Positions 50,801 to 63,523 of a stretch of DNA of 64,000 bases are shown here, piece after piece. The position numbers and the translations under genes are program-made. Source of the stretch: Protula sp. h YS-2021 (taxonomy: Eukaryota; Annelida; Polychaeta; Sabellida; Serpulidae); assembly GCA_949752745.1 (NCBI GenBank), contig OX457026.1, positions 36,560,723 through 36,624,722 of the forward strand, written 5' to 3'. The notes below the pieces were generated by a model. That model ran no database searches, had not been told where the DNA came from, and saw only the letters and a program-made list of their open reading frames with translations. The stretch's first letter is position 1. Every line of letters begins with the position of its first letter.

Positions 50801-53800
50801 GGTGCCATCTAAGTTTGCTGCAATTGTAAATTTGCGATCATAAATCATTATAACAAGAAGTTAATTAATTTTAATTTGAAACAGCCGCAAAACAACTTTT
50901 TGTCAGCCACCCTCAAACAATGAATGTGCTAAATATAATTTATATCAACCAGGAATTTGGCTCACAAAACTCCAGCTCAGCAATGAGCGATAAAATATGT
51001 AGATACCAGTGACTCTTTCCAATGTTTACCTAAATTTTTATGGTATGAAGTAATTATTCTTTGGGAATACCCATCATCAGACCTTTTTCTATCTTTCTTT
51101 TTTTTTTTCTTTTTTTTTTTTTTTGAAATTTTCACCTGGAATCTAGGCAACTCTTATCCGAAACTTCTACCCATTGCCTTTTAAATGGAAAATGTAAAAG
51201 TATTCAATAAAAATTCAGAAGCGGGAAAAGCCTGGGCAGAACAAAGTAAAGTAAGAAAATAAATAGATCCGATTGCACGTTCGTTGTTATTCGTTTTTAC
51301 ACACATTTACTTTGCACCAACATAGCAATTGATATTCAAAACAAAGTAACCAGTTCATGCTTAAGTAAAATATAGCAGGACTGCAGACTGCCCTTCAGTG
51401 CCACTCACAAGCCACACATTTTATCCGGCCCGCAATATTATCCCTTAATGGCGGTACGGCCAAAATATTTTTCAGTCCGAAGCCCTACAGTAACAGCTTT
51501 AACACCACAACCTCAAGGCATGCAGCAAATGACAGAAACTGGCAAGGCACAACGTGAACGAGCAACTTAATCAACGCGTGTATTACCTAGGGCCGGACGA
51601 ATCACCTGACTCGTTTTCGTTAGCTTCTTCGGGCCTGCCTTCTTGGCTCGATACGTCTGGTGCGTTTTCAGCCTCCCTTTCTTCAACATTCCTACCAGAT
51701 TCCTGCCCTTCGGCCCCCTTTTTATCCTCACTTTCAACAGCATCTCGCTCGCATTCAGCCCTTACATTATTTTCAACTGCCCGTTCTTGGACTTCCTGAA
51801 CATTTTTACCATCTTCTATCGTCTTTTCTTCGCATCTTCTTCCACATTCGTTATCTTCAGCTGCATAATCTTGGTCTTTCTTGGCGCTTTCAATGTTGAT
51901 ACCGGATTTTCCCTGGTCTTCCTGGGCGCTTTCACTGTCGATACCGGATTTTCCCTGGTCTTCCTGGGCACTTTCACTGTCGATACCGGATTTTCCCTTT
52001 TCTTCCTGGGCGCTTTCACTATCGATACCGGGTTTTCCCTGGTCTTCCTGGGCACTTTCACTGTCGATACCGGATTTTTCCTGGTCTTCCTGGGCGCTTT
52101 CACTGTCGATACCGGATTTTTCCTGGTCTTCCTGGGCACTTTCACTGTCGATACTGGATTTCCCCTTTTCTTCCTGGGCGCTTTCAGTATCGATACCGGA
52201 TTTTCCCTGGTCTTCCTGGGCACTTTCACTGTCGATACCGGATTTTTCCTGGTCTTCCTGGGCGCTTTCACTGTCGATACCGGATTTTTCCTGGTCTTCC
52301 TGGGCACTTTCACTGTCGATACCGGATTTTCCCTGGTCTTCCTGGGCGCTTTCACTGTCGATACCGGATTTTTCCTGGTCTTCCTGGGCGCTTTCACTGT
52401 CGATACCGGATTTTTCCTGGTCTTCCTGGGCACTTCCACTGTCGAAACCGGACTTTTCCTGGTCTTCCTGGGCGCTTTCACTGTCGATACCGGATTTTCC
52501 CTGGTCTTCCTGGGCGCTTTCACTATCGATACCGGATTTTTCCTGGTCTTCTTCCTCATAATCTTCGATTTCTTTTGTGGCCTGCATTTCTTGTCTTTCA
52601 CTTTCAACCTCTTGTTGACATTTTTCATTGATTTCAGACTCGTGGGAAACTTCACCGTCAGTGCTCTCCCCGGTATTCATGCTCACGCTCGGGGCTGTGT
52701 CTAAACCGGCATCACTTTGAGACTGTTGCACATTTTCAAACTCTCCCATATGCCCGGCTTCTACAGTAACTTGTTCGTTCGTAAGAAATGTTTCAGTGGC
52801 AGTGGAGTCGAGAAAAGCCGCGTTCTCTGCAGCGGTTTCAGAACTGGTGGCTGAAAGCTCCTGTGACGTAGGATCAATATCCTGTTTGGGTTGCATTATT
52901 CCAAAGGCAGTTTCATCGAGCAAACTCGGTTCGAGAGTCAGCTCACAGCGTCCGTCTGCGCCCACCGCCAAGCTCTCAGCGATCATCCTGTTGGCTACAG
53001 GAATACCCATGTCTAGCAGCTTCACTGTGTAAACGCCGCTTTCATCCACGTCTTGAATATCGGCCAGTAAGGCACGGCCAAGGGTGATGTCGTTGAATAA
53101 ATCAGCGGCATCGTCGCACCAGTCTTGTCCCGGTAATGGCTTCAAATCACCGCAGCAACACTGGAAAACCAGTGCCGGCTGTGCGTAATACATCGTCGGC
53201 AGTCGTCGCAATGCCGTGCGTGGCAGCTCTTCGCTGTTACCGTAATCGACATACTGCACCATGACCGTCTCGGCGCTGATACCCGTCACACGCGCCCTGT
53301 ACCACAGTGAGTCGATCCCTGACTGGGCGGCCAGCACCTGGCCTTCACACACGCCCACCAGGGCTTCCCCTCTCACCACCTCCGCGTCGTCCTGCAGCAG
53401 TTCACACAGGCGGTCGACGTCCGCCGATGCCACCACGTCGTCGGCTTTCACCCAAAACGTCGACGGCGATACCACATGCACCACCTCCACGTCGACTTTA
53501 ATGCCTAATTTCACAGCAGCTTTCGGAAGTACTCTCGGTGCTTCACCGCCGCTCTGATTGGTTGATTCTTCACTCGCTGTTGTTACGAGCTCATTTAGGA
53601 CCCCCTCGGCACTCTCATCTGTGCTCTTTGACTCTTCCTTTCCACCAGCCTCTTCAGTTTCTCGACATTCATTTGAATCGCCAATACCTTGACGTGATTC
53701 CTGTGAGATTTCGTCATTTTGCCCAACATCTCTCTCAACTGCATCAATGTTTTTAGCGCAAACCGCAATATCGTCTGCTATGGACTCGGCTTCTCGTTCA

Positions 53801-56800
53801 ACTTCGACAACCGCCGTTTCAGCATGGACACTTTGCTCGCTCTCAGCTTTATACTCTGATTCCATATCCAGCCTTTCTTCAACAGTGTCCAGATCTTGAC
53901 TCTGGCTTTCCAAAGCCGGTTCGAAGTCGTCCGAGCTGGCCTCGGAGCGGCGGGACGGACTGGGGTGTGGCTCCAGTTGACTAGCGCTTCGCTCTACGCC
54001 GGCTAATTCCAGCAAGCAATCGCTAATGCTACCGCCATCGCCGCGGTTCAGATTCACAGTATAGGATTTGACATCTGATGCACACGTATGGACCTGAACT
54101 ACTTCCATGCTTAACGACTCGTCAGCTGTCAGCTCGCCGAAGTGTTCCTTCACGCTCTCGCACCATTCGCCATCTTTGGAACGAACCCCGTTTAATACAC
54201 ACCTGAAATTGGAATTATAAATTTCTCACAATAAAATCGCGTCTCTGTTCATTAAAAATGTAATACAATTCTAAAGAAAGACAATTACAGGCGTATATTA
54301 ACCAGTACTATTTCAAAGAATGTTATCCATGTCAACAACATGCATATATGCGCATTTAAACTAGACACAAATTTCACACAAATTAAATAGCTAGCCATCA
54401 CCAATATGATCGCGTGTAAAAATACTTAACTTTGAGCTAGAAACAGACTTACTCGAACGCAAACGCCGGCGGCTGACTATATGCGGACGGTAGCTTCAAG
54501 AGTTCGGCCACTGGTACGGTATGGGAGTTCCCGAAGTCGACGAAGTAGACATCTGCCTGACCATCCACCGGCTCACCACTAACACGGGCACGGTACCAGC
54601 TGTCGTCCGTGAATCTGCGTAGTAAACAAATAGTTTAGAAAACTATAGCTATAGCTGCATGGTAAAAATCGTGGAATTACAATTTATTGAAGTGTATATT
54701 TTAGTTATTTATCTTCGTTGAGATTGTTACTGTATTATTACTGCTAGGGACAAAGACGGAAAGCTAAAAAAATTATTCATTTGGAAAATAATCAAGAAGT
54801 CTGTTCCTGATTACACTTCTTACCACAGTAACCACATTTACGCTTCCTTGATGGGCTTCCTAAACCTATACTAGAGTGGGCACTGCACACAAAAATCAGT
54901 GCACCCGAACATGTCAAACACTTTTATTAGCCAGCCAGCCACTGCCGTTTTCTTTCAGCAAACGAAAAATAAGGTTTCTTCCAATACCCCCCTGCCCCCA
55001 CCCTTTTCCACCCCGCTTCCGGTTCATACAATTTTATTTTGACAATTTTTTACTACTTTAAAATCATGACTTTTTACATTATACAAACATATGTATGATG
55101 TACCCAGAACACCTTTATCCTTTATCCCATTTCTGAAGGGAAAAGCTACTAACTTGACTTGTGGGTATCTTTATTCTTAATTTCTATACACGTCTAAGTA
55201 CCAATTAAGCAATGTTGAACGCGGCGACTTTAAGCTGGAATTATAATCTACGTCTTTTGATTGGATTTAGAAGGTGGACAGTACAGAGGTTTTACTTTTT
55301 TATCCGAGTCACGGCAGGCAGGTTTTACTGTTCCTCTTTTTATCCGATTCTGGAAGGTGTTCGCTACAACTGGTTTACTGTATGTCTCTTATCTGGGTCG
55401 AGGAGGTGGGAGCTACATACAGATTTAATTGCACGTCTTTTTATCCAGGTCTACAAACAGGTTTTACCGTAGCCTTTTCATCAGGGTATGGAAGGTGGAT
55501 GCTACAGAAATACAATAGCAACTGGACCCAACCAAGGCATAAAAGTACCAAGTTTGAAGCTCATCTTACTAACCTTTCAATAATTTATCCTGTTAACAAA
55601 GTCTAGTGTCCAAAACACGTAATGACGTCATAACGTTATGCGTTACACTATTTGCACCAAATATATTATGACCCGTCGGACCCGCGTAAGGCATTATCCC
55701 ACAAAGTTCAAAGCCAATCCGATGTTTCATTCTGCAGTTACAGCAATGACGCAACTGTCACAATTTGACGCCACGCGTTGTGAAATATACGTCAAATACA
55801 ATCCAAACCGATGGACCAACTTACGGCATAATCCCACCAAAGTTGATCCGACGTTTCGTTTGGGAGTTGCCGTGTTAACAAAACCAAGAATTTACAACAG
55901 GCGTATACACTACACACACACCCTCACACAGAAAGTACAAACGGGCGAAACCAGCAGATGCAAAAGAACCCAGAAATGGTTCGGCCTCAAGATGCATTGT
56001 GGAAATGTATTTCATTCAAAATATTACTTTGCAGCGCACAAGTCTCCGTCTGCCGCGGTGCCCACAGCCTCGCCGCCGTCTCCACACACTCCCTGCAGAT
56101 TGTCGCTCAGTTCCGTCAGCGCGTTTTCGCGACTCGTCTGCTGCACCCAAAACTGACTGGGAGAGATGTGATGCGCTACGTACACTGTCTCCTTATCACC
56201 AACTGCTAAACCATGGGCTGAAAAAAACAGATCACATTGCTACCAAAACTAAACCTCGAGAATTGCAATTCAATAATCCTTGCTCTTATAACTTCGGACT
56301 GCAATCAGTAGCTGTTGATCAACGGGACTGTGTTGCAGAGATGTATCCTTAACGTTTTTGGCTGGCTGGCGACATTCCTGCGATCACATTTCCAACTAGG
56401 AACAGCTAAAACGTCGAAAAATGGCCACATAAAAGCTGGCAATGTACGTATTCCATAATCCAAACATATATTTTGCCATGAAACCATTAAATAAGAAAAC
56501 AGTAACACAATGCAAAAATGCTCGCTCCAGTCACGTTTCACTCGATGGCTGAAAACAAATTTTACAATTCGTCTTTTATCCGGATCTGGAAGGTCGTTAC
56601 AACAAACAAGACTGGAAGGTGGTCGTTACAAAAGGTATCATTGTTCATTTTTTTTATCTGAGGTCTGGTCTGGCCAACTACAAACAGGTTTCACTGTTTG
56701 TCCTTTTTCAGGGCCTTGAATGTAGTCATAAAAGAGTTAGTCGAAGTCTTTGTATCCGGATCTGGATAGTGGTAGCTATAAACAGGTATAACTTTAGTCT

Positions 56801-59800
56801 GTTTATCCGGGTCCTGAAGGTGGTCACTATAAACAGGTTTAACAGACGTCTCTTTTATTCGAGTCTATAATTACGCCGCTACAAAACAGTTTTACTGTTA
56901 GTTTTTTAATCCGGATCTCGGAGTGGGACACTACATCACCAATCCCCCGCCTCAATAAGTGTTTTATTTTTGGGCAAAACCTCGTAGAACCCAGATTTCA
57001 AAACTAGTTGCATCATGTTTTTAAACAAATGACTTCCACCTTTATGGTTGATTCACTCTATGAGCATAAGAAAACAGTACAATTGTTTTTATTCTCACCA
57101 TTTTACATCGGTAACTTTACTTTTGTCATATATTCTGTCACTCATTTGAACGAGCCTGATGTTAAATTTATTTCGCTTTACCATTAACAGCTTTATAATT
57201 ATTTTGGAAGGTATTTCCAAAATAAAAAAAATGCATACAAAAAGTTACAAAACTGATTTGAAAAAAAGACAAATGAAACACAAATTCACCTGCGACTTTT
57301 GGTGTGCTGACTGAGCTCTCTGTGTCTTCTTGGGCAGACAAGAAAGAATCTTGGGAGTCTGTCCGAGGCATTCCGCCACTAACGTCACTGGTTGGGACAT
57401 CCGCAAGTTTACTCTCCGGTTCCTCAACTCTGCTGCGAACTTCAAGCATCTTAGTGATCGCATCATTAATGTTTTGCTCCTTGAAGTACAGAATGACGTC
57501 ATACGGCTCAGCCCCTGATTTGATTTCGACACTGAGCACTTTATTGGCCGTGAGTTCGTGTAATCTATCCTTCACATCTTGTGGCCACACCTCGGCGCCG
57601 GCATGGACAGAAGCAAGCTTTGCTCTGTAACACGAGGGACAGTGCTCCAGGAACTGCGGCTCTAAGACGCGAACATTCGACTTATCAACGACATCATGAT
57701 TTCCATAATCTATAAAGAAGACGCCAATTTTCTCCTCGTCCACAGATGTTACTCTGGATCTGTACCACACCAGGTCTTCGTTACACTTCGCACAGCACGG
57801 CATACCAACGACTGGATCTTGCAGTTCGATCACTGACCCTTCGCCGTACACTTTGTCCAGGGTGTCCTCGATTTCATTGCGAGCAGCCTCGTTGCTTAGA
57901 AGCTGTATATATATTTCATCAGGCGATTCGACGTGGCTGACAAACGCTTGGTGCTTGCCTTCCAGTTTGGGGCAAGCTGGGTAGCTTGGTGGCGTCGCTT
58001 CACTGTCAGTATAACCATCCATCATTGAGCTTATAGCTGAGTTAATATCAGTATTTCCTTCCGCCATTTTTACCGCGCACGGCCGAGTACCACTGCAAAA
58101 GGTTAATTTCAGTTCTTTCTCTAATGTCACCTCTTGGAATGCCTCAACCACAGCATCAGAATATCCGGCATTTGGGCGAGAAACACCATCCAAGCAACAC
58201 TCCACCGAAAATGGCGGCGTCGATAGCAATTCATCTGATAGCATTTTCAGGGAATTTTTCTCCACATTTTCACCGTTTCCATAATCGATAAATCTCATCT
58301 CAGCCTTGTCCCCATCAACCTTCATCACCATGGCACGATACCATTCGCCGTCGTCCGAGAACTGAGCTAAGCAGGGGTCTGTCACTTGCGGGTCAGACAA
58401 CAACTTCGCTTCGGCACTCATTTCGGCTATGCTTGCCATAAGGGCATTTAAATCGTCCTCTTGCTGTTGTAGTTGGACAAAGAAGCTCGATGGGTTGCTG
58501 CACTGACTTATATACGCGACAATTTCTTCTGGGGGCGTCGGGAATTCTGGATACTCCCTTAACACAGGCTGCGATGCCCACGAGGGTAGTTGCTCTGCTA
58601 AAGACGAGCCCTCATTCTGAGGGTCACGTAATACGCATTTCATAGGCAATGTGTCCGATTTGGCTTCTAAATTCAAGACCTTTGCACCGAATCCCGTCAG
58701 TTCCTTGAATGTCGTTGTGTCCTCTTCCGAATGTGTCCTCACGCCATAAAGCGAACACTCTAAAACAAGCGGTGGCGACGTTGTGTACTTGTCATCCAGC
58801 GCACACACATTCCACAGCGGTACAGTCATGAATACACCCTCGTCCACAAGCAGAACCTTGACATTTGTACCGTCCACGGCTTTCACGGCGGCTCTGGACC
58901 ATACGGCCCCTTCGTCCCTTTCCGGCTCGTCCTCGTCTTCGCCACCGATCTTGACACAGCACAGCTCGCCCACGTCCACCTTGCGCACGGCTCTCTCGTT
59001 TGGATCCAGAGAAGAATACTCTGCGGTTATCTTATCGGTCAACTCTGACGTGTTCACGCCTTTCACATGGACAAAGAACTGGACTGGTGAGTGTACCACA
59101 CAGACAACCGCGCTGTGGTCTGTTGAAAAAACAGACATGTCGAACTCTGGTAGCTTCCTCGTTTGGGATTTTAACGGTGCAGCCGAAGGCACCGCTGCTG
59201 TAGGCTCTTCAGGCGTTAGCAGCATGGTGCGAACTGCCATGTTAATGTCAGCATCACCCTCCTTTAACTCTACCTTTGAATCCGACATGAAGGTTATCTC
59301 TAATTCCTTATCCAAAGTAGACTCTTTGAAGAAATTCAAAACGTTTGGTGGGCATTCAAGTCCGTCCAAAGGTATATTATCCAGCGAACATTCTATTGCA
59401 AACGGGGCAATATTTACAAGGTCGTCTGAGATTTCCTTCAGCTCGTCCTCTGCAACCACTTCGTCATTGCCATAATCAATGAATTTCACCCTGGCCCTGT
59501 CTTCCAGTCGTGTGACTACGGCTCTGTACCACTCGTTGTCTTCCGAGAACTGCGCAAGGCAAGGGTCATTCAACTGTGGATTGTCCAAGGCATTTTTCAC
59601 GCCCGCTTCTTCTGCCGCTTTCTCCATAACTGCGTTCAAAGCATCTTCCTGGCTTTGAAGCTGAATCCAGAAGCTGGCAGGGCTTTCAATATGACTGGTA
59701 TATCCCCCAACCGGACCAGTCGGAACACTGAATTTCGCGTACGCCCTCTGCGGTGGCTGAGACGTCCAACATGGCAACAGCATTGCCAGTGACGTGTGCT

Positions 59801-62800
59801 CATCTTCTGGGTCAACTAGTACACATTTGAAAGGTCGAGTTTGCGATTTTAATTGAACTCTGAAAGCCTTTGAACCCTCTTCAGTGAGCTCAAGAAGCTT
59901 TGAAGTATCCTCATCGGTAAACGACCTCACTCCTTCCAGCGAGCACTCTAGGGCTAAGGGAGGTGTGGATGTGTACGTGTCAGTCAGGGTTCGTATGTCG
60001 CTCTGAGGCACTGTTTCTAAGTTACCATAGTCCACAAAGAGCACTTTGATTTCAGAGGCGGTGACTGTTTCAATCTGGGCCCTGTACCAGGCGTCGTCCT
60101 CTGCATACTTGGCGCAGCACAACTGTCCCACTTCCACGCTACTCACTGACCTGTCGCCTGCAAACAACGCTGAATACTCCGCCGTGAGCTTGTCAGCTAG
60201 CTCGGCAATCTCATCCTCCTTGTGGGCCAGCTGGATGAAAAATCTGACTGGTGAGTGCACTATAGAAACGTAGGCTGTGTTGGTTTCAGGGCTGCTGAAC
60301 ATAGTGAGGTTTGGGAGCGGGAGGGACTTCGCTGCCGGCATAGCCTGAACAGCTGGTGGAGGCTGGCTGGGGACAGCAGTGGCTACTGATATGTCATCCC
60401 ACGACTCTTCTGCTGCGGCATTAGCTGCTTGCCCTCCAAAGCCACCACCACCACCACCACCACCGAATCCACCAGAGCGCTTCTCTCTGAAACCACTCTC
60501 TTTGTTCTCTGAGCTTCCAAAACCTCCTCGATTGTCCTTCTTGACAAATCCTCCTTCCCGCCTGTTACCAGCAAACCCACTCGATCTGTCACTGCCGTCC
60601 AGTGAATTTCTATCATCTCTCCCGCCACCTCCAAAACCACCGGATCTCTTGTTATCGCCAAATCTGTTTCCTCTTTCATCTCGGTTGCCAAATCCAGAGG
60701 TTTTGCTTCCCTCGTCTCTCCGACCAAAACCACCGCCTCCATCGTCTCTCCGACCAAAACCACCTCCTCCATCGTCTCTTCGACCAAAACCACCGGACTT
60801 GGAAGCGGAGGCACTGTCCCAAGAATTTTCCGACCTCGTGTCTCGAAAACCACCTCTACTTTCAGAGCTGCCAAATCCTCGTTTTTCTCCGAAGCCACCC
60901 CCTCTCTCACCGCGCTTTTCAAATCCCCTATTTCTTTCTTCACCCTCTCTCGTTTCCCTGAAACCGCCACCTCGGTCTTCTCGCCTTCCGAATCCCCGAT
61001 TTCTATCGTCATTGTCCTGCTTTCCTCTAAAATCGCCTCCCCTGTCTTCGCGCCTACCGAAGCCTCGATTTCGCTCCTCACTCTCTCCAAACCCGACACC
61101 TCTCTCTCCGCGCCTTCCAAACTCCCTGCCACCTTCTTGATTGTTACCAGCGTAACCACCACCGCGACCTTCACTTCGACCTCTTCTTGTGTTGTTGCGA
61201 TCATTTCGATCGAACCCACCACGACGCTCTTCCCAACCACCTTTCGATCCGAAGCCACTGCTTCTTGTACCGTCGCTACCCGCGTCCGACGATCTGTCAC
61301 TGAAGTTGCGTTCTTGATTGCCGTATCTTACATTTCCTGGTCTTTCGTTTCTTTCCGGGCGGTTGTGAGTACCTACCTTTCCCAGGACAAGATCGGACAC
61401 CTTTTGGCCATTTTCGTCATACAAATCCACAATGCACAAGTCTCCCTGCCTGGAATCGATGGAACACTTCAGCTGTTGTCTTGTCAGCGATTCAAAAACA
61501 CTTATCACTTTCCTGTCCCACTGTACACTCGGATTATCTAGTTTAAGAGAACACTGAAACGAGAATCTAGGTTGATACTGGAAGTCACTGCTGAGTTGCT
61601 TGAGTTTTGATTGAGGAACTGTCTCCGAGTTGCCATAATCAATGTACTGTACTTTGGCCACATTCGCCGTGGTAGCGAGCACCACTCCGCGATACCAGTT
61701 CCCGTCAGCCGGGTAGTACGACACGCACACATCGCCTGGCTTGGGATTGGTCAATGCCTGGTCACTCAGCCGGAGCTGTTCGAAGTGCTGGCTCAGCTTC
61801 TCGGAGAGGGCGCAGAGTTGCGGCGCATGCTCCGCCAGCTGGCAGTAAAACTCCTGCAGATTGACCACCCACGAGATGCCCACATCGTACATGTGCCGCA
61901 TGCGCAAATCAAGACCCTTAAATGCTGCTGGCGTCTGTGACGGCGACATGAACTTGGCGTATCCATTTCTCGCTAGCAGACTGCCCATGTTGATTTCGTC
62001 ATCACTGTCTGTGACTAGCTGAATGGCGTGGATCTCTCCTTCGCTCTTCACCTCAGCCAACAGCAGCTTGTCAAGCGTCGCCGCCTCAAAACATTCGACG
62101 GCTGCCCTGGACCACTGACCGCCCACCGGACTGACGCCATCCAACTTGCACCTGACCGCCTGTGTGGGCAACGTTGAAAGGGGCTTCTTCAGCTGTTTCA
62201 ACTTGTCTAGGGTCACCCAAGCATCGTTGCCCCAGTCGACAAATCGCACGTGCACTCTGCCGCGTTCGACGGCCTTAATCTGACCTCTGTACCACTGCTC
62301 ATCCTCGTCAAATTGTGCACAACACGCCATGCCTACCTCTGCCTTCCGCAAGGGCATATCCGCTGCTCCGAGCTTCGAATACAGCTGCTGAATGCTTTCT
62401 GTCAGATCGTTCAAATCCTCGCCGCTGCTGGCCTGCTGCACGTAGAAATCATCCGGGCTGACGATGTACGAGACATACACTTCGGGCAAATCACCCTTGC
62501 TGAAGCCGCCCTCTGTGAACTTGACGGCTTGGGCACTGACACGACTAGAGGAGGTTGAGCCGGACTCCACCGACAGTTTCCTCGACGCGGCAGCTCTCAT
62601 GGGAGTCTCTGAGGTGGTCCTCAGTTTGGCGTGGCCACTCGAGACGAGCACGTCTTCAACTGACTGGCTATTCTTGGCTATCAATTCCACAACATATTGA
62701 CCATTCTTCTCGTCAAGGGCCAAACCCAAAACACATTCCTCGATAGTTAAATCTTCAAACTTCTCCTTCGCTTCTTCGCTCCAGGAAGGACCTACCGGCT

Positions 62801-63463
62801 CCAGGTTGAACAATGTACATTGGAAAGCCTGGGCCGGCAAGTTGAAAAATTCAGGGCTCAGTTCTTTCACTTTCCACGGTTTCACTTTCTCGGTGTTTCC
62901 GTAATCCACAAACTGCACCTGGACCATTCCGCCACTGGCCGACACTACCTAAACACACAGCATTTTGGTTTTTTTTTATATTAGCGTTTCAGACACCAAA
63001 ACTCTTTGTATGAGAAACACTTACAAACGAACAAAATATGTAACCTTGATATCCCATTTTAAAAGGCTCGGTATTAACGGTAAGTATCACAGCTTTTAAT
63101 CCGCATCCCTCACAAATAAACATTTTGGGAAAAATAGTCCACTTAATAATTACAGGTATTTTTTTTTGTTGTTGTTTAACCTAATTAAGCTGAATATGTA
63201 ACAAATAGATCTTTTGGAAAAAAGATGTATGGTCTTAAAATTTCATCATTTAGTTTTTTTAATAAAATCCGTGAACATCTCATGTGTATCCCGTGAAACG
63301 ATTATCTATTATTTTCGTTTAAACAAACAACGCTCATCTTGCGCAATCTTACAGTACCCGTGTCCCTATTGAGAGTAATGTTTTCTTTTCGTTCTCCTTC
63401 AGCAGAAATCTTTCTTTTACAATGTACCAAAAGATGCCACACAAAAGAGAGAGAGAGAGGGGG

Positions 63464-63523
<60 letters not shown>

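Noticed and set aside
51643..52704. Plus-strand 353-codon hydrophobic repeat protein and other overlapping frames
   Set aside because: Shadow of the 42-bp repeat; the minus-strand frame is tied to Tudor domains and phase-matched exons.
60379..61300. Plus-strand Pro/Ser-rich frame and alternative minus frame
   Set aside because: Low-complexity shadow of the RGG/FG tract.
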